Of a stretch of 49,816 bases of DNA, positions 39,856 to 47,731 are shown piece by piece (position 1 is the first letter of the stretch; every line of letters begins with the position of its first letter). Position numbers and translations under genes: made by a program. A model generated the notes under the pieces. The model saw only the letters and a list, made by a program, of their open reading frames with translations, did no database searches and was not told the origin of the DNA. Origin of the DNA: Oscillospiraceae bacterium. GTDB lineage: Bacteria; Bacillota; Clostridia; Oscillospirales; UBA929. The stretch is from the NCBI GenBank assembly GCA_009782385.1, contig WRJE01000008.1:1-49816 (forward strand), written 5' to 3'.

Positions 39856-40617
39856 ATGGATAACACGCCTATTGATTACAAGCGTTGGTTTGAAGCCGCG
39901 CGTTTCCGCGTTTCAACGCGGAAGTATTTCGGCGCGCCCGAAGAGGGAGAGCTTGAAAGGTTAAGCCTGTTGGCGAAAGCACTTGAGGGCGATGGCATAA
40001 GATTAAAAGTTACCGAAGCCACACCAAAGCTGTTCTCGGGATTTCAATCGTTAGCCATTAAAAACGTCACTCATGTTGCCCTGATTATCGGCAAAGAGGA
40101 TTCGCCTCTTAACCGCATTGGGTACAAGGGTGAAGCTCTGACACTCGAAGCAACGGCCATGGGACTTGCCACTTGTTGGATGGCGGGTACGTTCAAGCAG
40201 AGCGAGGCTCGTAAAATAGCGGAGCTTGAGGACGGAGAGAAATTATTCGGCTTAATTTCATTGGGCAAGCCGTCCGAGCCGTTTAAGGAAATACCGGACA
40301 GCGAACGCGGCCGTAAACCTCTCGAAAAGTTGGTGCAATCGGAGAAAGGTATGTCACTCGCCGATATTGAACCGTGGCAGAACTCCGCGCTGAAATGCGC
40401 CAGAATTGCGCCGTCGTCAGTAAATTTCCAGCCGTGGCGTTTCGCCTGCACCAAAGGTCTGATATGTATGGTTGCATCGGGATTATTCAGCAAGAAAGCG
40501 GAGTTGGATTTAGGAATCGCCATGCTGCATATTGACTTGGGTACGGCTGTTGAGGGCGTACACGGTTCATGGGGCAGAGACGGCGATGTCTGGGTATTCA
40601 CAAAAGCCAATGCGTAA
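39856..40617 (+). CDS. Nitroreductase family protein
   Basis: 253 residues from MDNTPIDYKRW (GGAGG 5 bases upstream; the track start adds four residues). FRVSTRKYFG at the N-terminus is the FMN phosphate-binding Arg/Ser motif. ALTLEATAMGLATCWMAG is the central conserved block, and the C-terminal APSSVNFQPWRF is the second FMN-binding element. The two halves look like one chain covering both parts of the flavin site. It probably reduces a quinone, nitro or other electrophile with NAD(P)H; the substrate is unknown. Its last bases overlap the LRR gene. Confidence 0.9.
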   Translation: MDNTPIDYKRWFEAARFRVSTRKYFGAPEEGELERLSLLAKALEGDGIRLKVTEATPKLFSGFQSLAIKNVTHVALIIGKEDSPLNRIGYKGEALTLEATAMGLATCWMAGTFKQSEARKIAELEDGEKLFGLISLGKPSEPFKEIPDSERGRKPLEKLVQSEKGMSLADIEPWQNSALKCARIAPSSVNFQPWRFACTKGLICMVASGLFSKKAELDLGIAMLHIDLGTAVEGVHGSWGRDGDVWVFTKANA

Positions 40618-42349
40618 AAAACGTAAGAAACGGGATATAAGAAAGCTAATCCGTTCCGGTATCACATTGATTGTTATTGCCGCCATTGCCGCGGGAGTGT
40701 ATCTTGCGGCTCCTATTGTGGTGTCAAAATACAGAGCCAATGAAGCCGCGCGCGCGGTTACCGATGAACGCCCCGAACGCGCGATTGAGATGCTGCTTCC
40801 CGAACTCGACCGCAACCCCAAGGATACAGAGTTAAGGCTAAAATTAGTCGATTTATATGTTGAGACCGGAAACTACTCCCGCGCCGAATATCTTCTTTTG
40901 CGCGGTACGTTGGAAAAGGCGGGACAGATTGAGTTGTACCGCCGCTTGTGCAACGTCTTTGTCAAACAGGACAAGCTGTTCGATGCCGTAAGTCTAATCA
41001 ACGATATGTCAAATCCTAATATTAGGGAGATGTTAATGTCGGAACGCCCGCCGATGCCGGTCTTCAACCCGTCTCCGGGCGATTACCGTGAGTTTTTAAC
41101 GGTTGCGGTCAGCGTGCGTGAGGGCGACATATGCTACCTTTCGCTGAATGGTGAAATTCCCGTACTTGCGGAAGAGTATAATGAACCGATAACTCTAACC
41201 CAAGGCATTACCAATATTAAAGCGGTAGCCGTTTCACCCGAAGGGATTGTTTCGGACTGGGTGGACATCAGCTACCGCCTTGACGATGTTATTGAGCCTG
41301 TCGTGTTTGAAGACGCTGTTATTGAGAGAATAACCCGTGAAATTCTGGGAATACCCAATGGTATAATAATAAGTGATAAATTGCAAGCGGTGAAAGAACT
41401 GTCTATTCCCGAAAACGAGAATTATGTGACATTGAACGACTTGCGTCACTTTACACATCTTGATACGCTAAAGCTCGTTGGAAACGGAACGCCCGTGGAC
41501 ATCTCCGCGCTTTGGAACTTGTCGCGGCTTAGAATAATGAGCCTAACTGATTTTGGCATAGATTCTTTTAATTTAGAATCTGTCGGTCAGCTTGAATGGC
41601 TCGAACACCTTGATTTATCAAGGAATAACATAGTATCGCTTGAGGCTTTATCCGGACTTGTATCGCTGAAAACATTGGTTATCAGCGGCAATAATATACT
41701 TGACATATCGCCGCTCGCGGAGCTGGTTTTACTTGAAAGATTAGATTTCAGTCAAAACGCGGCGGAGAGTACGGGTGCTCTCTCAGAAATGACAAATTTG
41801 AGGATTCTCAATATGTCCGGCAACCTGATTAGTTCGCTGAAAGGACTTGAAGCTCTTCGCGGTCTGGTAACTCTGGATATGAGTTCCAATTCTGTCGCGG
41901 GTAAAGAAATGACATATCTCGCGGGATTGTCCTCACTTAAAGAGTTAAATATATCCGGAAACCGCGGCTTGGAAGATATTTCGGCACTCGGAAACCTTAG
42001 CAAACTGGAGGCGTTGACCGCCGACAACTGCTCAATAAAGGATTTAACAGAGTTGGGCGGGCTTAGTTCTTTAACATTCCTGTCGCTGAATTACAACGCA
42101 ATCGAATTGTTGGATGGCTTAGAAGAGTTAGAATCTCTAAATATTCTATGGGCAAACAGAAACGAAATCAATTCACTCAGAGCCGTATCCCTCTTGCCTT
42201 TGATCGAACTGCATATCGAACATAACAAGCTGCCTTCACTTGTAAGAATCAAAGACAACGAGACGTTAAAAAAAGTTTACGCATTCGGAAATCCCTTGAC
42301 CGAGACAGTCGTGTTCAGAGAAGGCGTTGAAGTGTTTACAGGAAGATAA
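40586..42349 (+). CDS. Membrane-anchored leucine-rich-repeat protein
   Basis: 587 residues from ATG at 40586 (579 from ATG at 40610; neither has a strong ribosome site, and both overlap the nitroreductase gene). A basic start (RKKRKKRDIRKL) and one membrane helix (GITLIVIAAIAAGVYLA) orient it outward. Next is a TPR-like helical part (ERAIEMLLPELDRNPKDTELRLKLVDLYVETGNY). A beta-sandwich module follows (LSLNGEIPVLAEEYNEPITLTQGITNIKAVAV). About eleven internalin-like ~22-residue LRRs follow (LEHLDLSRNNIVSLEALSGL). It is a likely surface binding protein, expressed with the epimerase and GT4-CsaB genes 2-3 bases downstream. Confidence 0.88.
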   Translation: MSGYSQKPMRKKRKKRDIRKLIRSGITLIVIAAIAAGVYLAAPIVVSKYRANEAARAVTDERPERAIEMLLPELDRNPKDTELRLKLVDLYVETGNYSRAEYLLLRGTLEKAGQIELYRRLCNVFVKQDKLFDAVSLINDMSNPNIREMLMSERPPMPVFNPSPGDYREFLTVAVSVREGDICYLSLNGEIPVLAEEYNEPITLTQGITNIKAVAVSPEGIVSDWVDISYRLDDVIEPVVFEDAVIERITREILGIPNGIIISDKLQAVKELSIPENENYVTLNDLRHFTHLDTLKLVGNGTPVDISALWNLSRLRIMSLTDFGIDSFNLESVGQLEWLEHLDLSRNNIVSLEALSGLVSLKTLVISGNNILDISPLAELVLLERLDFSQNAAESTGALSEMTNLRILNMSGNLISSLKGLEALRGLVTLDMSSNSVAGKEMTYLAGLSSLKELNISGNRGLEDISALGNLSKLEALTADNCSIKDLTELGGLSSLTFLSLNYNAIELLDGLEELESLNILWANRNEINSLRAVSLLPLIELHIEHNKLPSLVRIKDNETLKKVYAFGNPLTETVVFREGVEVFTGR

Positions 42350-42351
42350 AT

Positions 42352-43206
42352 ATGAATGTACTTATCACAGGTTCAAACGGTTATATCGCCCGTATGCTTC
42401 ATGCCGCGCTGTCAGAAGCGCGGCATGAAGCGCGGCACTTAAACGTTCGCGGCGATGAATGGCGGAACACGGATTTTACCGGGTATGACAGCGTTGTACA
42501 CCTTGCGGGAATAGCGCATAACAGTTCCTTCGACCCGGAAGAGTACAGGCGCGTCAATATCGAACTGACATCGGCATTGGCAAAAAAGGCGCGTGACAGC
42601 GGCATACCGCAGTTTATATTCGTTAGTTCTATGGCGGTTTACGGTTTGAGTGACGTGTTTGCGCCCCTTAATGAACTAACGCGAAACACTCCTTTGCAGC
42701 CCAAAACACTCTACGGTAAAAGTAAGCTGTCTGCGGAATCAGAGGTTCTAAGTGTTTACGGCGATACTTCCTGCATAGTTCGACCGCCGATGGTTTATGG
42801 GGAGAACTGCCCGGGTAATTATGCCCGTTTGCGGAATATTGTGCTGAAATACAAGGTAATTCCCAATTACAAGAACAATCGCGGTATGATATATGTTCAC
42901 AATCTATGCGAAATGCTGAAACTACTTATAGAAAACCGCGCGAGTGGTTATTATCACCCGCAGGATGCTGAAACACTGTCTACGCGAAAACTGGCGGACT
43001 TGATAGCGGAAGCCAACGGCGTGAAAGTTCGCGCCATACCTATACCATTCCTCAAGTTTGCCGCCAAAGTATTACCAATAATAGGAAAAGCGTTCGGAAG
43101 CCTGTCATACAGCCCCGAATTGACGGCATATAATGATGGAAATTACCAAGTTTATGATGTAAAAAGCGCGATTGAGCGAACAGAAAAGTATTGGCGTGAG
43201 AGGTGA
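42352..43206 (+). CDS. NAD-dependent epimerase/dehydratase (SDR family)
   Basis: 284 residues. It has the Rossmann motif GSNGYIARML, VVHLAGIAHN, the catalytic Ser region FVSSMAVYG and the YGKSK active-site Tyr/Lys. It is closest in pattern to UDP-sugar 4-epimerases of surface-glycan loci. Two bases after the LRR gene and 3 before the GT4-CsaB gene, it probably supplies a nucleotide sugar for the same polymer. Codons 17-26 carry an 11-bp perfect inverted repeat. Confidence 0.92.
   Translation: MNVLITGSNGYIARMLHAALSEARHEARHLNVRGDEWRNTDFTGYDSVVHLAGIAHNSSFDPEEYRRVNIELTSALAKKARDSGIPQFIFVSSMAVYGLSDVFAPLNELTRNTPLQPKTLYGKSKLSAESEVLSVYGDTSCIVRPPMVYGENCPGNYARLRNIVLKYKVIPNYKNNRGMIYVHNLCEMLKLLIENRASGYYHPQDAETLSTRKLADLIAEANGVKVRAIPIPFLKFAAKVLPIIGKAFGSLSYSPELTAYNDGNYQVYDVKSAIERTEKYWRER
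42400..42427. repeat. Perfect 11-bp inverted repeat inside the epimerase gene
   Basis: CATGCCGCGCT-GTCAGA-AGCGCGGCATG, a very GC-rich hairpin about 50 bases into the coding region, followed by a second AGCGCGGCA half-unit. Confidence 0.8.
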
Positions 43207-43209
43207 ACC

Positions 43210-45417
43210 ATGCGGGTTATACATTTAATTAGCGGGGGCGATGTCGGCGGCGCGAAAACGCACGTTCTGACGCTGCTGAAAGGCTTGTCCGCGCGTATGA
43301 ATATCACGCTTGTGTGCTTTCTCGACGGTCCTTTTGCGAGTGAAGCGCGGGCAATGGGTATTGATACGCGGATTATCAGCGGAAACGGGGTTTTCGGTGA
43401 CTTGCGAGCGTTGGAAGTGCTTATTAAGAACGGCAAATATAATATCGTACACTCGCACGGTTCACGCGGTAACGCATTTTCCGCGCTCTTAAAACCGCGT
43501 CTTGGACTGCCTGCGGTCACTACCATTCACTCGGATTACAGGCTTGATTATCTCGGTTCACCTGTCCGCGCGGCAACATACGGTACGCTGAACAGGTGGG
43601 CATTGACAAAAATGGACTATTACACAGGCGTATCCGATCCAATATCAGAAACACTGATAAAGCGCGGATTTCCTGCGGAGCGTATGTTCACGATATATAA
43701 CGGCATTGATTTTGAGAGCGTATCACCCGACCGCAATGTGTCAAGAGAAAAACTCGGGTTCTCGCCAAGCGATGTAATAGTGGGTATAGCCGCCAGATTT
43801 GATCCGGTTAAAAACGTTGGCGAGCTAATAGCCGCGTTTGCTAAGGTAGCCGATGACTGCCCGAACATGAAGCTCGCGCTCGCGGGCGATGGCCGCCTGT
43901 GCGATACGCTTAAAAAGCAAGCCGCGAATCACGGTCTTTCGGAGCGTGTCATCTTTTTGGGATGGCAGGAAGATATGCGGGCTTTTTACAGCGCGATTGA
44001 CATTAACGCGCTGACCTCACGCTCGGAAACTTTCCCATACGCGCTCACAGAAGGTGCGCGGTCGGGAATCGCGACTGTGGCATCGAATGTCGGCGGCATC
44101 CCAAAGCTCATCGACCATGGCGTTAACGGCTTTCTCTACAAGTCAGGCAAAGCGGACGCGCTTGCCGTGTGCCTTAAAAATTTTTATGACAGCACAGAGT
44201 TGAGGACATCTCTTGGAGCGCGGCTTAACGCTAAGGCACGAAAAAACTTCTCAATTAAGAACACCGTAGACACGCAGGAAAAAATATACGAAGACATCCT
44301 TGCCCGTTCGGCGCGTGCGAAAAAAAAGCGTGACGGTATCACGCTTTGCGGGGCTTACGGATACGGGAATGCCGGGGACGATGGCATTCTGACGGCGATT
44401 TTAGATCATATGCGCGAGATGGATCCTTTCATGCCGGTACGGGTCATGTCGCGCAATCCGCGCCAGACCGCCTGTCAGTTCAGAGTGGAAACCCTCCATA
44501 CGCTCAATCCGTTCGCGCTGACACGCTCACTGAAAAGAAGCGAGCTGTACGTCAACGGCGGCGGCAATTTAATGCAGGACGCGACATCATCGCGTTCGCT
44601 GTGGTTTTACTTATTCACGCTGTGGCTGGCAAAAAAGCGCGGCGCGAAGGTGCTGATGTATGCTTGCGGCATAGGGCCTATTGACCGCAAACGCAACCGC
44701 CGCCTGACGGCGAAAATAATGTCAAGATATGTTGACGCAATCACGGTTCGAGAGCCGGACGCGCTGCGTGAGCTTGAAAATCTCGGTGTCAGAATTGAAA
44801 AAACATTGCTGACCGCCGACCCCGCTTTGCGTCTCGCCCCGGCTTCCGATGAGGCAGTCGATGCCGCCATGCTGTCAATGGGTCTCGAACCCCGTGGAAT
44901 GTACATCGGCGTTGCGCTCCGCGAATGGTCCGGATTTACTGAAAGCATTGCCGCGTTTGCCTCAATGCTGGACACCGCGTATACTAAATATGGGCTTACG
45001 CCCATTCTGCTGCCGTTTGAGGCAAAACGTGATGATGCCGCCGCCAAAAGCGTTGCCGGACTGCTCAAATCACCTTTCGTGTTTGCGGACGGATTGCGCC
45101 GACCCGAAGAGCTAATAGGTATTTTGTCGCGTATGCGTGCCGTTGTGGGTATGCGCCTTCACGCGCTGATTTTCGCGGCAGGGCAAGGTGTGCCGCTGAT
45201 TGGCGTTTCATATGACAACAAAGCGCGCGCGTTTTTGGATTATCTCGGTCAGGATTTGTGCTGTATGTTGAGCGAAGCGTCTCCCGAACGCTTGACGGCG
45301 TTGCTTGACGAGTGTATGTCGCGCCCGGACGACCCTGCAGAACGGCTTGCGGCGGTCACACGGCTGAGAAACATGGAAAAAGGCAACGTTCAAATGCTGC
45401 GGGAGATGTTGGGATAA
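43210..45417 (+). CDS. Fusion of a GT4 glycosyltransferase and a CsaB-type polysaccharide pyruvyl transferase
   Basis: 735 residues. Residues 1-370 are a GT-B glycosyltransferase: LISGGDVGGAKTHVLTLLKGL, VHSHGSRGNAFSAL, GIAARFDPVKNVGELIAAF, and the donor-site SRSETFPYALTEGARSGI. Residues ~376-735 are CsaB-like: CGAYGYGNAGDDGILTAIL, VNGGGNLMQDATSSRSLWFY, ACGIGPIDRKRNRRLTAKIMSRYVD, and VGMRLHALIFAAGQGVPLIGVSYD. CsaB pyruvylates the wall polymer that SLH domains bind. Glycosyl transfer and pyruvylation are normally separate proteins, so the fusion suggests both act on one lipid-linked intermediate. Confidence 0.92.
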   Translation: MRVIHLISGGDVGGAKTHVLTLLKGLSARMNITLVCFLDGPFASEARAMGIDTRIISGNGVFGDLRALEVLIKNGKYNIVHSHGSRGNAFSALLKPRLGLPAVTTIHSDYRLDYLGSPVRAATYGTLNRWALTKMDYYTGVSDPISETLIKRGFPAERMFTIYNGIDFESVSPDRNVSREKLGFSPSDVIVGIAARFDPVKNVGELIAAFAKVADDCPNMKLALAGDGRLCDTLKKQAANHGLSERVIFLGWQEDMRAFYSAIDINALTSRSETFPYALTEGARSGIATVASNVGGIPKLIDHGVNGFLYKSGKADALAVCLKNFYDSTELRTSLGARLNAKARKNFSIKNTVDTQEKIYEDILARSARAKKKRDGITLCGAYGYGNAGDDGILTAILDHMREMDPFMPVRVMSRNPRQTACQFRVETLHTLNPFALTRSLKRSELYVNGGGNLMQDATSSRSLWFYLFTLWLAKKRGAKVLMYACGIGPIDRKRNRRLTAKIMSRYVDAITVREPDALRELENLGVRIEKTLLTADPALRLAPASDEAVDAAMLSMGLEPRGMYIGVALREWSGFTESIAAFASMLDTAYTKYGLTPILLPFEAKRDDAAAKSVAGLLKSPFVFADGLRRPEELIGILSRMRAVVGMRLHALIFAAGQGVPLIGVSYDNKARAFLDYLGQDLCCMLSEASPERLTALLDECMSRPDDPAERLAAVTRLRNMEKGNVQMLREMLG

Positions 45418-45437
45418 CTTGATTTTCAACTTCCAAC

Positions 45438-45446
45438 AAAACATAG
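45438..45446. repeat. 9-bp target-site duplication, left
   Basis: AAAACATAG directly abuts the left terminal inverted repeat and is repeated exactly at 45590-45598 next to the right one. Confidence 0.85.
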
Positions 45447-45589
45447 CACGGCAATTTAGTTTTGTAACTGTTTAATGCAAATCGTGGTGTAGGGGCGGCC
45501 ATTGGCCGTCCGTATCGTGTAAAAATTCGTATTTTTAACAACGGACGCGCAATGCGCGCCCCTACAAGTTACAAAACTAAATCGCCGTG
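45447..45589. mobile_element. 143-bp MITE-like element with 22-bp terminal inverted repeats
   Basis: The left end CACGGCAATTTAGTTTTGTAAC and right end GTTACAAAACTAAATCGCCGTG are reverse complements with one mismatch. They are flanked by identical 9-bp AAAACATAG duplications. The inside carries a nested palindromic structure (TGTAGGGGCGGCC...GCGCCCCTACA, plus AAAAA/TTTTT) and no coding capacity. It is a non-autonomous element presumably moved by a transposase encoded elsewhere; none is in this window. Confidence 0.85.
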
Positions 45590-45598
45590 AAAACATAG
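45590..45598. repeat. 9-bp target-site duplication, right
   Basis: Second copy of AAAACATAG. Confidence 0.85.
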
Positions 45599-45601
45599 CG
45601 T

Positions 45602-45630
45602 TTGACAAATACAATGATAAATGGTAGAAT
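45602..45630 (+). promoter_or_regulatory. Promoter of the alpha/beta hydrolase gene
   Basis: TTGACA, 17 bases, TAGAAT, starting 3 bases beyond the right target-site duplication of the MITE. Confidence 0.8.
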
Positions 45631-45665
45631 TAAGCTGACAATAATTAAATAACGGGGGTGCTTCT

Positions 45666-46493
45666 ATGCGTAACGAAACACTTACAATGTCCGATGGGGC
45701 GGCAATATACCTTGCCGATATGTCTCCCAGTCAAAAGCCAAGGGCGGTTGTTCAGTTCGTTCACGGTTTCAGCGAACACAGCGGGCGGTACATAGAGTTG
45801 GGCGAGCGTTTCCGCGACCAAAATATCGCTTTCGTCATGCACGACCAACGCGGTCACGGCAGAACGCCGGGTAAGCGCGGCGTTGCGCCGTCTTATGACA
45901 AACTGCTCGATGATGTTGAAGCGGTGCGCGGACGCATTGACGAACTGTACCCGGAAACACCCGTTATCATCTACGGTCACAGCATGGGCGGAAATATTAC
46001 CGCTAACTTCATGATTTCCCGCACACAGAAACGCCACGTCTGCGCCGTTATATGCGCCCCGTGGATTCGCCTTTATAAACCGTACTCCACATCCTCCGTT
46101 GTGTTTGCGTCCATTGCCGGAAAACTGACCTCTAAGCTCGGGGTTGTTAACCCTCCGAACTTTGAAATACTTACCCACGATGAAGAAATTATCCGCAGAA
46201 CGCGGGAAGACCCGTATTTCCACGGACGCTTATCGTTCCGGCTCTTCACCCAGATAACCGCAAAGGGCGAATACGCGATAATGCGAGCAAAACTGATAAC
46301 GCTGCCCGCGCTTCTTATGAACGCTTGCGGTGACAAGGTCGTGTCGCCCGATGCCGTCAGAGAGTTCCACAAAAATTGCGGGTCGAACGTTGTGCTTAAA
46401 GAGTATGAGGGACTATACCACGAACTGCATAACGAACTTGAGAGCGAGAAGGTGTTCGGGGATGTGATGGAGTTTATTTCGGGGTATTGCTAA
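45666..46493 (+). CDS. Alpha/beta hydrolase, monoacylglycerol-lipase-like
   Basis: 275 residues. VVQFVHGFSEHSGRYIELGERF holds the oxyanion HG motif, HDQRGHGRTPG is the typical lysophospholipase/monoglyceride-lipase block, the nucleophile is Ser106 in YGHSMGGNI, and the acid and histidine lie in NACGDKVVSPD and EYEGLYHELHNE. No signal peptide, so it is cytoplasmic; it may cleave lysolipids or monoglycerides. Single-gene unit with its own promoter. Confidence 0.92.
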   Translation: MRNETLTMSDGAAIYLADMSPSQKPRAVVQFVHGFSEHSGRYIELGERFRDQNIAFVMHDQRGHGRTPGKRGVAPSYDKLLDDVEAVRGRIDELYPETPVIIYGHSMGGNITANFMISRTQKRHVCAVICAPWIRLYKPYSTSSVVFASIAGKLTSKLGVVNPPNFEILTHDEEIIRRTREDPYFHGRLSFRLFTQITAKGEYAIMRAKLITLPALLMNACGDKVVSPDAVREFHKNCGSNVVLKEYEGLYHELHNELESEKVFGDVMEFISGYC

Positions 46494-46551
46494 GGAATGG
46501 AAGCTCCCAAGATGTGTTCCATAGATTTTCTTTGAAAAAATCCGGCGACCT

Positions 46552-46580
46552 TGACTGAATTTGCCCGCTGTGATATAATG
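46552..46580 (+). promoter_or_regulatory. Promoter of trxA
   Basis: TTGACT, 17 bases, TATAAT; leader of about 45 bases. Confidence 0.85.
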
Positions 46581-46633
46581 CACTCGTCATTACGCATAAT
46601 AATAGAGTAATCTGTCTTTTGGAGGTCTTAAAT

Positions 46634-46951
46634 ATGTCAAATCTTATAACGGTTGATAACGGCAACTTTAATGAAACTATATCGGGCGGTACTGTTTTAG
46701 TTGACTTTTGGGCTCCGTGGTGCGGGCCATGCCGAATGGTCGGACCTATTGTCGATGAACTGGCGGAAGAATTTGCCGGAAAGGCAAAGATATGTAAGCT
46801 GAACACAGACGACAACCAAGCTCTCGCGCAAGAATACAACGTTATGACCATCCCTACGTTGATTATCTTCAAAGACGGCACGGAATCGGAACGTTTGGTG
46901 GGTGTGCGCCCCAAAAGCGAACTGTCGGAAGCGATAAATAAATACTTGTAA
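46634..46951 (+). CDS. trxA: Thioredoxin
   Basis: 105 residues from MSNLITVDNG (GGAGG site; the track start adds five residues). The active site is WAPWCGPC (Cys30, Cys33), with the cis-proline in MTIPTLIIFKDG. It is a standard-length cytoplasmic disulfide reductase. No thioredoxin reductase gene adjoins. Confidence 0.97.
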   Translation: MSNLITVDNGNFNETISGGTVLVDFWAPWCGPCRMVGPIVDELAEEFAGKAKICKLNTDDNQALAQEYNVMTIPTLIIFKDGTESERLVGVRPKSELSEAINKYL

Positions 46952-46952
46952 T

Positions 46953-46972
46953 AGACGGGCTTGCCCGGTCTT
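46953..46972 (+). terminator. Weak hairpin after trxA
   Basis: AGACGGGC-TT-GCCCGGTCTTT, an imperfect stem with a one-base bulge and a short U-tract. It may allow partial read-through to the DivIVA-like gene 39 bases away. Confidence 0.4.
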
Positions 46973-46990
46973 TAGTAAGGGGCGATAACA

Positions 46991-47725
46991 ATGTCAGCCG
47001 ATAGCAGGAATTTCCGTTCGGCCGTTTTGGGCTTTGACCGGAGCGACGTAATCAATTATATTGAGCTAATGGCAAAAGAGCGGCGCGATGAAGTAGAAGC
47101 ACATCGGCGTGCCGCCGATGTGTTGCGCCGTGAGCGTGACGAAGCGCGTGAAGAGATTGCCTCTCTAAAGACCCAACTTGACGACAGTGACGGCGAGCGT
47201 GTCAGGCTCTCCAATCAGCAGGAGGAGCTTGCGGCTAAACGCATATTATGCACAGAGCTCTCCGAAAGACTTGCCCGCATAAATTCCGAACTCATAGCGG
47301 AACGTAAGAAGAACGGGGAGCTCGAGGAATCCCTCAAAGAGTATGAACGCGAGAACGAGGCTGTCGGGCGTGCCAAAAGCCGCGCCGCCGACCTTGAGTT
47401 TATGGCATATAAACGCGCCGAAGCGATTGAGGCGGAGGCCGTGCAAAACACGGAGAAGGCTCGCGGCTTACTTAAAAGGTTGGTCGCGGACACAAGAAGC
47501 AAATACACCTTGGCGAGAAACGATGCCGAGGGCGTGGCGTATGGAGTATTGCAGGAACTGGGAAAGCTGACCGAGTGGTTTAACGAGTTTCCGCGTCTGT
47601 TCGATACTATAGACGATAAGCTCGACTCAATGCAGGCACACGAAAAACCGATGATAAAGGCATTTGTCCCCCATCAGTTTGACGAAGAAGGCGCGGATGA
47701 ACAGCAGTCTGACGAAAGCGAATAG
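46991..47725 (+). CDS. DivIVA-like coiled-coil protein
   Basis: 244 residues. The N-terminus (FRSAVLGFDRSDVINYIELMAKE) resembles the DivIVA/GpsB membrane-curvature domain (a short globular head followed by coiled coil). Residues ~35-180 are highly charged heptads rich in Glu, Arg and Ala, forming a long coiled coil. The tail (HQFDEEGADEQQSDESE) is acidic. It is probably cytoplasmic and peripheral to the membrane, with a role in division or wall-growth placement inferred only from this architecture. Confidence 0.7.
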   Translation: MSADSRNFRSAVLGFDRSDVINYIELMAKERRDEVEAHRRAADVLRRERDEAREEIASLKTQLDDSDGERVRLSNQQEELAAKRILCTELSERLARINSELIAERKKNGELEESLKEYERENEAVGRAKSRAADLEFMAYKRAEAIEAEAVQNTEKARGLLKRLVADTRSKYTLARNDAEGVAYGVLQELGKLTEWFNEFPRLFDTIDDKLDSMQAHEKPMIKAFVPHQFDEEGADEQQSDESE

Positions 47726-47731
47726 GTTCTT

